From contig JBKJJS010000332.1 in NCBI GenBank assembly GCA_046597895.1, positions 1 to 8,323 on the forward strand: 8,323 nucleotides of DNA. Direction: 5' to 3'. Below are positions 1-6,101 of the stretch, piece after piece (position 1 is the first letter of the stretch; every line of letters starts with the position of its first letter). This DNA comes from WLJO01 sp046597895 (GTDB taxonomy: Bacteria; Actinomycetota; Acidimicrobiia; Acidimicrobiales; Ilumatobacteraceae). The translations under genes were made by a program, and so were the position numbers. The notes under the pieces were generated by a model. That model was not told the DNA's origin, made no database searches, and saw nothing but the letters and a program-made list of their open reading frames with translations.

Positions 1-36
1 GTATCCGCTGTCCCCGCTTCCCCGGATGATCGATTC

Positions 37-678
37 ATGACGATGACCCTTGAGGAAACTGGACGCAAACATGCCGGGACACGTGCGACGTTCTCCGCGA
101 CGGAACGGTCGGGGGCCGCTGTGGCGGCGTCGGCGCTCGCCGCCTTCGCGGTCTATGGCTTTGCCACCAACGAGCCCAGCACCGTGGGATACGTGTCTGT
201 CGTCGGGATCCTCGGTTTTTGCCTCGCAGTTGTGCGCCGCCACGTCCTTCCCGATTGGCTCGTCAAGGGCCTCGTGGTGATCGCCATCGGGCACCTCTGC
301 GGGGGCCTCATCCGTGTCGGAGATTCGGTGCTGTACAACACCGACCCCGGCTGGGAGGTGCTGCAGTACGACCACGTCTTCCACGCCACTGCGTCGGCGT
401 TCGGGGTGGCGGTGCTGTGGACTCTCACCTCACCGAACATCAACGGTCGGTCGCTCGCCCTCGCCTTGAGTGCGATCGGGGCGCTCGGGTTCGGGGCGAT
501 GAACGAACTCGTCGAGATCACCGCCTTGGCGATCCCCGCGTTGTGGCTGGCAACGATTGACGCAGTGCCTTGGTCAGGTGGCCGCAGTGGGATGACGGGT
601 CAGCGCTCTGCTGCCGGTAGGTGCTCGAGGAACTCGGCGGCCCGTTTCCTGGAGCGCAGTTCGATGACGTCGAGGTGA
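37..678 (+). CDS. DUF2238/YjdF-like membrane protein, 3' end probably truncated
   Basis: This is an integral membrane protein of unknown biochemical role. Hydrophobic segments lie near residues 27-44, 49-67, 73-92, 116-131 and 139-174. The pair YDHVFH (about 111-116) and MNELVE (about 155-160) matches the conserved D..H and NE..E positions of the DUF2238 (YjdF-like) family. In that family the protein normally continues after the NE..E motif with a glycine-rich stretch and a further membrane helix. Here the sequence instead turns into a basic, low-complexity tail (from about residue 178), and the last 79 bases are antisense to the neighbouring kinase gene. I infer that the native 3' end was lost in a rearrangement at about 540-600 and that the tail is read-through. 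The start is uncertain by two codons (ATG at 37 or 43); no clear ribosome site is visible. Family assignment is moderate. Confidence 0.6.
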   Translation: MTMTLEETGRKHAGTRATFSATERSGAAVAASALAAFAVYGFATNEPSTVGYVSVVGILGFCLAVVRRHVLPDWLVKGLVVIAIGHLCGGLIRVGDSVLYNTDPGWEVLQYDHVFHATASAFGVAVLWTLTSPNINGRSLALALSAIGALGFGAMNELVEITALAIPALWLATIDAVPWSGGRSGMTGQRSAAGRCSRNSAARFLERSSMTSR

Positions 679-1139
679 ACTTGATGTCGGGCGATGGCGG
701 CGTCGAGCTTCGGACGACTGTCCTTGGGGTAGCGCCACACCCACCGAAGGAACCCTGGGTCGAGGCGTTCCGGGCAGCCCGGCGCCTGCAACTCCTCCCC
801 CCGATTGAGGAGCGCCCGGCGGAGCGCGCCGGCCAGGCACACCGACCTCGGGTAGGCGAGGATGATCAGGGTGTCGGCACGAGCGAGGCGGAGGTCAAGG
901 GTCCCCCCGTAGTTGCCGTCGGCGATCCACGTGGACGACTCGAACAGCTCCGCTTGGAGGCGGCGCCATTCGTCTCTGGGTGTCTCCACCCAGCCCGGGT
1001 TCCATTGGTGCTCGTCGAGGTGGACCACAGGGAGACCTGTCCGGCGGCCGAGCTCGCGGGAGAACGTCGTCTTGCCGGCGCCACCCGACCCGACGACCGC
1101 CACCCGTCTCATCGACTGGAACTCGCCCGGGTTCGTCAC
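600..1139 (-). CDS. FlaR-like P-loop kinase (DNA topology modulation protein / adenylate kinase-related)
   Basis: A 179-residue P-loop NTPase. The Walker A motif GSGGAGKTT is at residues 17-25, followed by HLDEHQWNPGW (40-50), where D42 is in the place of the acidic residue of nucleotide kinases. WIADGNYGGTLDLRL (71-85) and GCPERLDPGFLRWVWRY (121-137) are hallmarks of the group annotated as adenylate kinase-like or 'topology modulation protein FlaR'. The real substrate of the group is poorly defined; a small-molecule phosphotransferase is likely. The length is normal and both ends look intact. The GTG start at 1139 overlaps the stop of the upstream hydrolase by four bases (GTGA), suggesting translational coupling. 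An ATG at codon 10 (1112), just before RRVAVVGSGG, is the alternative start and closer to the usual family N-terminus. Confidence 0.85.
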   Translation of the reverse strand: MTNPGEFQSMRRVAVVGSGGAGKTTFSRELGRRTGLPVVHLDEHQWNPGWVETPRDEWRRLQAELFESSTWIADGNYGGTLDLRLARADTLIILAYPRSVCLAGALRRALLNRGEELQAPGCPERLDPGFLRWVWRYPKDSRPKLDAAIARHQVHLDVIELRSRKRAAEFLEHLPAAER

Positions 1140-1969
1140 GGCGGGAACCCGTTCATGATGAGCGCTGCTGTCGCGGCTGGGTCCTCGATGGGTGCCATGT
1201 GGCCCAGCCCTTCGAGGATCACCGACTGTCCGTCGGGGGCGAGGGAGGCGAGCGTCTCGGCCCGTCGTTTCGGGACGGCCGCGTCCCGCGAGCCGGTCGC
1301 TGCGATGAGGGGCACCCTCAGGTCACGGACCGCCGACTCCTGGGAGGTTCCCGTGATGGCGCGCACCCAGGCGGCCTTCGTCGAGCGCGGGCAGGCGAGC
1401 GCCATCGTTCGGGTGGCCTCGACGAGTACCGGGGGAGGCGACTCGCCGAACGCTCCCGTGCGGACCAGCAACCGCCCGAGCGGAGCGAACCCGAATAGCA
1501 GGTAGAACGCCCGGGATGCGGAGAACCCAAGGACGGCACGCTCCCGAAGCGAGGTCAGCGACCCGGACGTTCCGATGGTCACGATGCCCCGAAGACGGAG
1601 GCGGGCGATCTCTGGGAACTGCGACGCGAAGGCCAGCGCCGCGTACCCGCCACCGGAGTGGCCCACCAAGGTGACGTCGCGAAGGTCGAGCTTTTCGAGG
1701 ACCACACGAATGTCGTCGGCCTGTTGGGTGAGCGAGAAGCCTCCTTGAACGGGCTGGGAGTTCCCGTGGCCACGGAGATCAACGACGACAACCCGCCGCT
1801 CGGCAGCCAACCGCGCCCGCACCGGGTCCCACATGGTGCCGTTGCAGGCGAGCCCGTGAAGAAGAACCACCGGCGGCCCGTCGCCATCGTCGGCCGCCAC
1901 CCACAGATCCGTGCCGTCCGACGCTCGGAGCGTTCTCGCCGTTGAACCCACCCTGCGATTCTGGTTCAC
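1136..1969 (-). CDS. alpha/beta-fold hydrolase
   Basis: A 277-residue cytoplasmic alpha/beta hydrolase with a complete-looking catalytic set. The oxyanion-hole loop HGL is at 38-40, VVDLRGHGNS at 62-71, the nucleophile elbow GHSGGG has Ser105, the acid is probably Asp229 in TGSRDAAVP, and the base is His257 in GLGHMAP. The spacing fits the family. The sequence does not fix the substrate; esterase, lactonase and C-C hydrolase activities all occur in this fold. A helical cap with aromatic residues lies at roughly 150-200. The start is GTG at 1969; no strong Shine-Dalgarno is visible. That start codon overlaps the stop of the open frame running through the GrpB relic upstream (GTGA), so translation may once have been coupled to it. 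Downstream it overlaps the FlaR-like kinase by four bases, so the two genes form a probable operon. Confidence 0.9.
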   Translation of the reverse strand: MNQNRRVGSTARTLRASDGTDLWVAADDGDGPPVVLLHGLACNGTMWDPVRARLAAERRVVVVDLRGHGNSQPVQGGFSLTQQADDIRVVLEKLDLRDVTLVGHSGGGYAALAFASQFPEIARLRLRGIVTIGTSGSLTSLRERAVLGFSASRAFYLLFGFAPLGRLLVRTGAFGESPPPVLVEATRTMALACPRSTKAAWVRAITGTSQESAVRDLRVPLIAATGSRDAAVPKRRAETLASLAPDGQSVILEGLGHMAPIEDPAATAALIMNGFPP

Positions 1970-2018
1970 ACCGAGACCACCGCCGTCCTCTGAGGATGGG
2001 ACGAACTCATGTCGACGG

Positions 2019-2416
2019 TCAGATGTCGCGGGCCCCGGGCTGCCAGTCGACGCGTTTCGCCCTGTGTTCCGGCTCCAGCCCAGATCAGGTCGCAGGCCGG
2101 GTCCTTCACTGCGTAATAGGTATCCCAGTCGTCGGGGGCGTGAAGGGCGAGGGCGCGCTTGAAAGCCTCGTAGGCGCCGGCGGCGACCGGGTCGCTGCGC
2201 AGATAATCTCGGAAGGGCAGGTGGTCACTTGCGTTCGGCTTGCGGAGGAGGCCGGGGAGCAGCTTCTCCGGCCAGGCGCTCGCCTCGGCGAGGCTCGCGA
2301 CGGTTACTTGGATGTCGATGACGTCCTTGGCCGCGAGACCAGCGACCGAGTTCGACCCGATGTGATCGATCCGTAGGGCACGATCGCCGAGGACGTCGCG
2401 AAGGGCTGCACCGGTG
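2019..2416 (-). pseudogene. GrpB-family (UPF0157) nucleotidyltransferase-like relic
   Basis: The minus strand reads LGDRALRIDHIGSNSVAGL then AAKDVIDIQVTV, the conserved nucleotidyltransferase-like core of GrpB/UPF0157 proteins, and later FRDYLRSDPVAAGAYEAFKR and YYAVKDPACDLIWAGA, the family's C-terminal half. Three defects are visible. First, the usual N-terminus ('DYDP.WP..F' region) is absent: homology begins at about 2416, exactly where the plus-strand acetyltransferase begins. Second, KPNASDHLP is joined directly to FRDYLR at about 2214/2215; in the family roughly 35-45 residues, including the N-H-V-R segment, lie between them. Third, after WAGA the frame continues into an odd tail to 1966, while the neighbouring frame gives a family-like ending VDWQPGARDI and a stop at 2019-2021, suggesting a frameshift near 2085-2090. 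The frame stays open upstream to 3051, but that part is antisense to the acetyltransferase. I call it a pseudogene; family assignment is firm, while the deletion sizes rest on memory of the family. Confidence 0.75.
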
Positions 2417-2421
2417 GGACG

Positions 2422-3273
2422 TTGGCGGGATCCGTGCAGCTCAGCATCGATCCCGAACACGACGACAATCCCGACGTCTTGGGATGTTCGATCCAGGCGA
2501 GGTTCGATCATCGCCGCCGCGGTGTCGGTACGGCCTTGCTCCGGCACGTGGCCGCCTTTGCCCAGGTCGAGGGACGCACCCGGCTCAACGGTCGCACGTA
2601 CTCGCGGATTCCGGCTGGCGCCCTCTTCGCCGGGAACGCCGGGGCGACCCGGAAGTCGGAGTCCCACACCAACCATCTCCCGACGGCGGACGTGGATCGT
2701 GCGTTGCTGGAGGCGTGGGTGCACGAGGGTCCACGCCGAGCCGCGGGCTATGAGCTCATGGCCTGGGACGGCCCCGTCCCCGAGGAGCACCTGGAGGCCT
2801 TCGTCGAATTGTTGCTGGTGATGAACGACGCCCCCCGTGATGACCTCGAACTGAACGACTTCACCCTGACAGCCCCGGAGTGGCGCGAGACCGAGCAGCA
2901 GGGCATTGCGGTTGGCGAGCAGCGTTGGTTCCTCGTGGCCCGCTCCAGCGACAGGACCCTCGTGGGATTGCACGATGTCTCGTGGGCGCCGGCGTTCCCT
3001 CACGTCGTGTTCATCGGGTCGACCGGCGTTCGGCGAGAGCACCGCGGCCACGCGCTCGGCAAGTGGGTGAAGGCCGCGATGACCCTACGGATCCTCGACG
3101 ACCGGCCGGATGTGGTCGACATCCGCACCGGGAACGCCGACAGCAACGACGCCATGCTCGGCATCAACCGACAGATGGGCTACCGACCCCTGTTCGGTGT
3201 CACGACATGGGAACTCGACGTGGAAGAAACCGCCACGAAACTGGGTGATGGTGGGGTCACCGAAGGCGAATGA
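2422..3273 (+). CDS. tandem-domain GNAT acetyltransferase, N-terminally truncated
   Basis: A GCN5-related N-acetyltransferase with two GNAT domains. The first keeps only its acetyl-CoA-binding half: GSVQLSID (3-10), then HRRRGVGTALL (30-40), the R/Q-x-x-G-x-G/A loop. A linker with GRTYSRIP and ATRKSESHTNHLP follows. The second domain is complete, with VGLHDVSW (181-188), VRREHRGHALGKWVKAAM (203-220) as motif A and TGNADSNDAMLGINRQMGY (236-254) as motif B. This layout resembles two-domain acetyltransferases of actinobacteria, which are usually about 380-420 residues, so about 100 residues are missing here. The only in-frame start close to the homology is TTG at 2422, with no ribosome site; the frame is blocked upstream by TAG at 2374-2376. 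The missing part ends where the divergent GrpB relic also loses its start, so one rearrangement probably cut both. The product is likely inactive or only partly active. The substrate is unknown. Confidence 0.75.
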   Translation: MAGSVQLSIDPEHDDNPDVLGCSIQARFDHRRRGVGTALLRHVAAFAQVEGRTRLNGRTYSRIPAGALFAGNAGATRKSESHTNHLPTADVDRALLEAWVHEGPRRAAGYELMAWDGPVPEEHLEAFVELLLVMNDAPRDDLELNDFTLTAPEWRETEQQGIAVGEQRWFLVARSSDRTLVGLHDVSWAPAFPHVVFIGSTGVRREHRGHALGKWVKAAMTLRILDDRPDVVDIRTGNADSNDAMLGINRQMGYRPLFGVTTWELDVEETATKLGDGGVTEGE

Positions 3274-3277
3274 TCTG

Positions 3278-3406
3278 TTAGGCCCAGCGGTCCTGGCCGA
3301 GTAGCGCCCCCTCGGGGGTGGACGCGAGGTAGGCGCCGGCGGCGATGCGCGCGCCCGGCGAGCAAAATGTCCGGGCGTCGCTCCGGTGGTGAGCGATACC
3401 GTCGAT
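3278..3406 (-). pseudogene. antisense C-terminal fragment of an unidentified protein
   Basis: In the gap between the acetyltransferase and the phosphotransferase, the minus strand reads a protein-like stretch ending in a TAA stop at 3278-3280: ...IAAGAYLASTPEGALLG then QDRWA. Third positions are almost all G or C, and the residue mix (alanine-rich helix, then Pro-Glu-Gly and a Trp near the end) looks like a native C-terminus. No start codon or upstream body is present: before about 3406 the frame runs antisense to the phosphotransferase and loses the coding look. I do not recognise the family. If real, it is the tail of another gene cut by rearrangement. It also argues that the first codons of the phosphotransferase frame (3367-3408) are not native. 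The alternative is chance, since GC-rich DNA gives plausible-looking open frames. Confidence 0.35.
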
Positions 3407-4485
3407 CGGTGGACGACCCCCAAACTGGAGTCGTCGCGCTGCAGCGGGCGGCTACGCACTTCGGCCTCGGGACGATCAGGGGTCTCGCCGAGGCCCGCCA
3501 CGGTGGGGTCAACCGCTTGTGGCGGGTGCCGACGGATCGTGGCGTCTTCGCCGTCCATGAGCTGCTCGGGATCCCTGAGGGTGTCGACCCGGTCGAGCGT
3601 TGCCAGCGGGTCTACGACCTCGAGATGGCGGCCGCAGCCGCAGGCGTCTCGATCGCTTCACCTATCCCTGGACCGGACTCGGCTTGCGCCTTGTTGCCCG
3701 GGATGGCTGGGCCGGTGGTGGTGCACCGATGGGTCGACGCCTTGCCCGTCCACGTCGAGCGGACCGACTCCTCGTTGTTTGAGCGTCTCGGCTGGTCATT
3801 GGCTCACATTCACAGCCTCGACGCGGACCCTGCACGGGTTGAAGTCGACGCCCTGGAACGCCGCCCGACGGCCGAGGAGTGGGCCGCGCTCGCCGAACAG
3901 GCCGACCGGGTGGGATGGCCGTGGGCGCCGCACACCGCACAAGCCGCAGGCGAACTGGCCGAAGGGATACGGATCGTCGACGAGTGGGACCGAGCGGCCA
4001 ACGAAAACCCGGTCCGCAGCCACCGCGACCTGACGTCCGCGAACGTCCTCGACGACCACGGCGAGCCGGTCCTCATCGACTGGGAGGACGCAGGCCCCAT
4101 CGGACCGGGAAACGAGATCGGACGCACAGCCCTCGACAACCTCGGGTGGCGCGGCCATCTCGACCCCGACGCGCTCGGCGTGTACTTGCGCGGCTATCGC
4201 CGGGTCGCGCGACTCCCGGCGGTGGGGCCGCACTGGTGCAGCCTGTGGGTGCGTGGACTGATCGTCTATGCCGAGCACTGCGCTCGGAGCTGCCTCACCG
4301 CAACGGCGCCCCCATCGCTGCTCGCGCACCAGTCGAAAGTCGTCGCCACCGCCCCGGCCGAGCTTCGCCGCCGCGTCGCGCTGGTCGATTCGCTCCTCGC
4401 GGCCTTCGAGAACGCGCTCCCGGCGACCAGCTCGAAGAACTCCGGGCCGCGCCCTCAGGATCAATCAACCTCCCCGGAGGCATGA
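3367..4485 (+). CDS. APH/choline-kinase-like phosphotransferase
   Basis: A cytoplasmic kinase-fold phosphotransferase of the aminoglycoside phosphotransferase (APH) superfamily. The catalytic loop SHRDLTSANVL (218-228) carries the Brenner-type H-x-D-L-x-x-x-N with Asp221 and Asn226, and LIDWEDAG (236-243) carries the metal-binding Asp238. Upstream, VVVHRWVDALP (117-127) fits the hinge region and WSLAHIHSLDADP (143-155) the helix after it. Oddly, the N-lobe strand reads GVFAVHELLG (59-68), with His64 where these kinases normally have the ATP-binding Lys. The substrate cannot be deduced; most such orphan proteins are not proven resistance enzymes. The start is doubtful: ATG 3367 lies over an antisense fragment, while GTG at 3409 (residue 15) is nearer the recognisable fold. 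The C-terminus from about residue 353 is a polar tail; the neighbouring frame (LPGDQLEELRAAPSG and on to 4541) looks equally protein-like, so a late frameshift is possible. Confidence 0.8.
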   Translation: MSGRRSGGERYRRSVDDPQTGVVALQRAATHFGLGTIRGLAEARHGGVNRLWRVPTDRGVFAVHELLGIPEGVDPVERCQRVYDLEMAAAAAGVSIASPIPGPDSACALLPGMAGPVVVHRWVDALPVHVERTDSSLFERLGWSLAHIHSLDADPARVEVDALERRPTAEEWAALAEQADRVGWPWAPHTAQAAGELAEGIRIVDEWDRAANENPVRSHRDLTSANVLDDHGEPVLIDWEDAGPIGPGNEIGRTALDNLGWRGHLDPDALGVYLRGYRRVARLPAVGPHWCSLWVRGLIVYAEHCARSCLTATAPPSLLAHQSKVVATAPAELRRRVALVDSLLAAFENALPATSSKNSGPRPQDQSTSPEA

Positions 4486-4537
4486 TGATCGCCGGGCACG
4501 CCAGCGGCACGCCGGCGCCTTCTGGAAACGGGATCGC

Positions 4538-5092
4538 ATGACGGACGATGCGGTGACCTACCGGTCGGCGGCCCCCTCGGACGCCACGGCGATCGCCGAG
4601 CTCCACGCCGACAGTTGGCGCCACCACTATCGAGGCGCCTACTCCGACGAGTTCTTCGGCGCCTCCCTCGACGCCGATCGCCTCTCGGTGTGGTCGACCC
4701 GACTCCACGATCGGGGTGACGCCCACACCTTCGTGGCCGGACACGCAAATGATGTCGTCGGTTTCGTTCACGTGATCCTCGACAGCGACCCCGAATGGGG
4801 GGCGCTCGTCGACAACCTTCACGTGCGACACGACTGGCAACGCCGAGGGATCGCGTCACAGCTGATGGGACGAGCGGCGGCGGCGGTCGAAGCGGCCTCC
4901 CCAGGTTCGGGCCTGTACCTGTGGGTGCTGGAGCAGAACACGCGGGCCCAGGTGTTCTATCGATCCATCGGGGGCCGACCCGCCGACCGCAGACCGGTGG
5001 GACCGCCGGCGCTGGTTGGCGTCGACGGGATCCGTTACGTGTGGCCGAATCCTTCGGCGATGACCGCGCCGCGCACGCAGGGCGGGTCCTGA
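4538..5092 (+). CDS. GNAT family N-acetyltransferase
   Basis: A complete single-domain GNAT acetyltransferase of 184 residues, normal for the family. The N-terminal part VTYRSAAPSDATAIAELHADSW (split here only in reading) is the typical strand 1-helix 1 of GNATs with an R-x-A-x-P-x-D start. FVAGHANDVVGFVHV (65-79) gives strands 2-3. VDNLHVRHDWQRRGIASQLM (91-110) is motif A with the Q-x-x-G-x-A pyrophosphate loop (Q101, G104, A106). LWVLEQNTRAQVFYRSIGG (128-146) is motif B with the N and Y that contact CoA. The substrate is unknown; small amines or protein N-termini are both possible. The start is ATG 4538 with a modest GGGA upstream. The frame stays open far upstream, but that part is antiphase to the phosphotransferase. 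It lies 52 bases after that gene on the same strand and may share its transcript. It converges with the methyltransferase, 20 bases apart, with no visible terminator between them. Confidence 0.87.
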   Translation: MTDDAVTYRSAAPSDATAIAELHADSWRHHYRGAYSDEFFGASLDADRLSVWSTRLHDRGDAHTFVAGHANDVVGFVHVILDSDPEWGALVDNLHVRHDWQRRGIASQLMGRAAAAVEAASPGSGLYLWVLEQNTRAQVFYRSIGGRPADRRPVGPPALVGVDGIRYVWPNPSAMTAPRTQGGS

Positions 5093-5112
5093 CGCTTCGG
5101 TGGGGGAGCGGT

Positions 5113-5892
5113 CTACCGGCAGACGAACGCGCCGACGCTCGTCGACCATCGAAGTTCGCCGTTGGTTTGCATCGCGGTTGCGGCCAACGCTCGAGCCTGC
5201 TGGACGACTTCGTCCCACGGGAGCGGGACTTCGCTCGAGTAATGGTCCTCGACGCTGGCGATGTAATCGGCGAGAAGGTCGACGTCGGTGACGATCACGT
5301 CCGACGGCGGGCAGTGGACCCGCTCGACGATCGAGAACGCTCCCGTCAGCTGCTCGAGCCCGTTCTCGAGGCTGAAGGCCTGCTCGGCGGGTCGAAGCAT
5401 CCTCCAACCGGTGTCGACGGCCTCTTCGACGAGCTCGAGGTAGGAGCGAATGTTGTCTTCGCCGTTGGTGACCGCCACGAACACTCCTCCTTCCCGCAGC
5501 ACCCGGCGGCACTCGCGGGCCGCGGCCCCCACGTCGCTCACGTGGTAGAGCATGTGCGGCGCCAGGACAACATCGAATGACCCCGAGGCGAACGGCAGCA
5601 CACCGGCATCGCCCTGGGTTCGTTCGCCGGCGACCACGGCGGTGAGCATTCCGAGCGAGGCGTCGAGCGCCGCCACCAAACCCTGGTGGTGCCTCTGTGC
5701 GATCAGGTTCTCGTAGGGGCCGTTCCCGCAGCCGACGTCGAGAACGTCGGCTCTCGCGGAACCGTCGATTCCGGCGAGATCCAGAACCCACTCGTAGAGA
5801 TCGAACGCGGGGTCCCGCCGGCACGTCGCCCAGAAGCGTTGACGCGCGGCGAGCTTGTGATCGGTCTCATACTGGGTGGGTGGGTTCAGCAC
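5113..5892 (-). CDS. class I SAM-dependent methyltransferase
   Basis: A 259-residue Rossmann-fold methyltransferase of the UbiE/Methyltransf_11 type. Motif I VLDVGCGNG (50-58) binds S-adenosylmethionine. Asp77 in AALDAS sits at the end of strand 2 to hold the ribose. GDAGVLPFASGSFDVVLAPH (94-113) covers motifs II-III and YHVSD follows. ECRRVLREGGVFVAVTNG (127-144) is the post-motif helix and strand. The C-terminal third (about 150-255) is the variable acceptor-binding part, so the substrate (small molecule, quinone or tRNA) cannot be named. The N-terminus with LAARQRFW is common in actinobacterial members and supports the GTG start at 5892. No Shine-Dalgarno is seen; a 14-bp palindrome lies immediately upstream instead. 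The gene is alone on its strand, divergent from the SRPBCC gene across about 210 bases. Confidence 0.88.
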   Translation of the reverse strand: MLNPPTQYETDHKLAARQRFWATCRRDPAFDLYEWVLDLAGIDGSARADVLDVGCGNGPYENLIAQRHHQGLVAALDASLGMLTAVVAGERTQGDAGVLPFASGSFDVVLAPHMLYHVSDVGAAARECRRVLREGGVFVAVTNGEDNIRSYLELVEEAVDTGWRMLRPAEQAFSLENGLEQLTGAFSIVERVHCPPSDVIVTDVDLLADYIASVEDHYSSEVPLPWDEVVQQARALAATAMQTNGELRWSTSVGAFVCR

Positions 5893-5895
5893 CAG

Positions 5896-5909
5896 GAGAT
5901 CATGATCTC
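5896..5909. promoter_or_regulatory. 14-bp perfect palindrome at the methyltransferase start
   Basis: GAGATCATGATCTC is a perfect 14-bp inverted repeat ending three bases upstream of the methyltransferase GTG (5892, minus strand). A bound dimeric regulator here would block translation initiation or early transcription. Its position, in place of a ribosome-binding site, is unusual. It could be an operator or a short RNA hairpin, or chance. No regulator gene is adjacent to the site. Confidence 0.35.
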
Positions 5910-6101
5910 TGCTGAGAGGCCGCTGCCGTGTGCAAGCGGTGACGCGGGCGGAACTGATGCTTTACAGCTCGGCCCAGTCAGTCGGGAGTGCCGGCAGCGG
6001 CCAAGTTGGGTCCGGGCGCCACGTGGACCAGTCGCGATCGAATCTCGTCGGGGGTTGGCTTCGGGTTGCTATCACACTCCCGCGGGACAAGACTGGTAGC
6101 G

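Noticed and set aside
621..1505. A 294-codon plus-strand frame across the kinase and hydrolase region.
   Set aside because: It is antisense to two well-recognised genes and its translation is arginine/proline-rich without motifs.
1966..3051. A 361-codon open frame on the minus strand.
   Set aside because: Only the part below about 2416 has GrpB homology. The part from 2417 to 3051 is antisense to the GNAT gene and has no protein-like pattern.
3276..3282. GTTAGGC, matching the integron attC core GTTRRRY, here and again at 6791-6797, next to gene ends or starts.
   Set aside because: No matching RYYYAAC partner with the imperfect-hairpin spacing of an attC site was found near 3276. At 6776-6797 the repeat is a simple palindromic operator. 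No integrase is present, so a cassette array is not supported.
3307..3318. CCCCC-TC-GGGGG inverted repeat as a terminator after the acetyltransferase.
   Set aside because: The stem is short with almost no loop, there is no T-run, and it lies in a stretch that reads as coding on the minus strand.
4856..5824. A 322-codon minus-strand frame over the second GNAT and the methyltransferase.
   Set aside because: It is the shifted frame of the methyltransferase, extremely arginine-rich, and covers the antisense of a complete GNAT.
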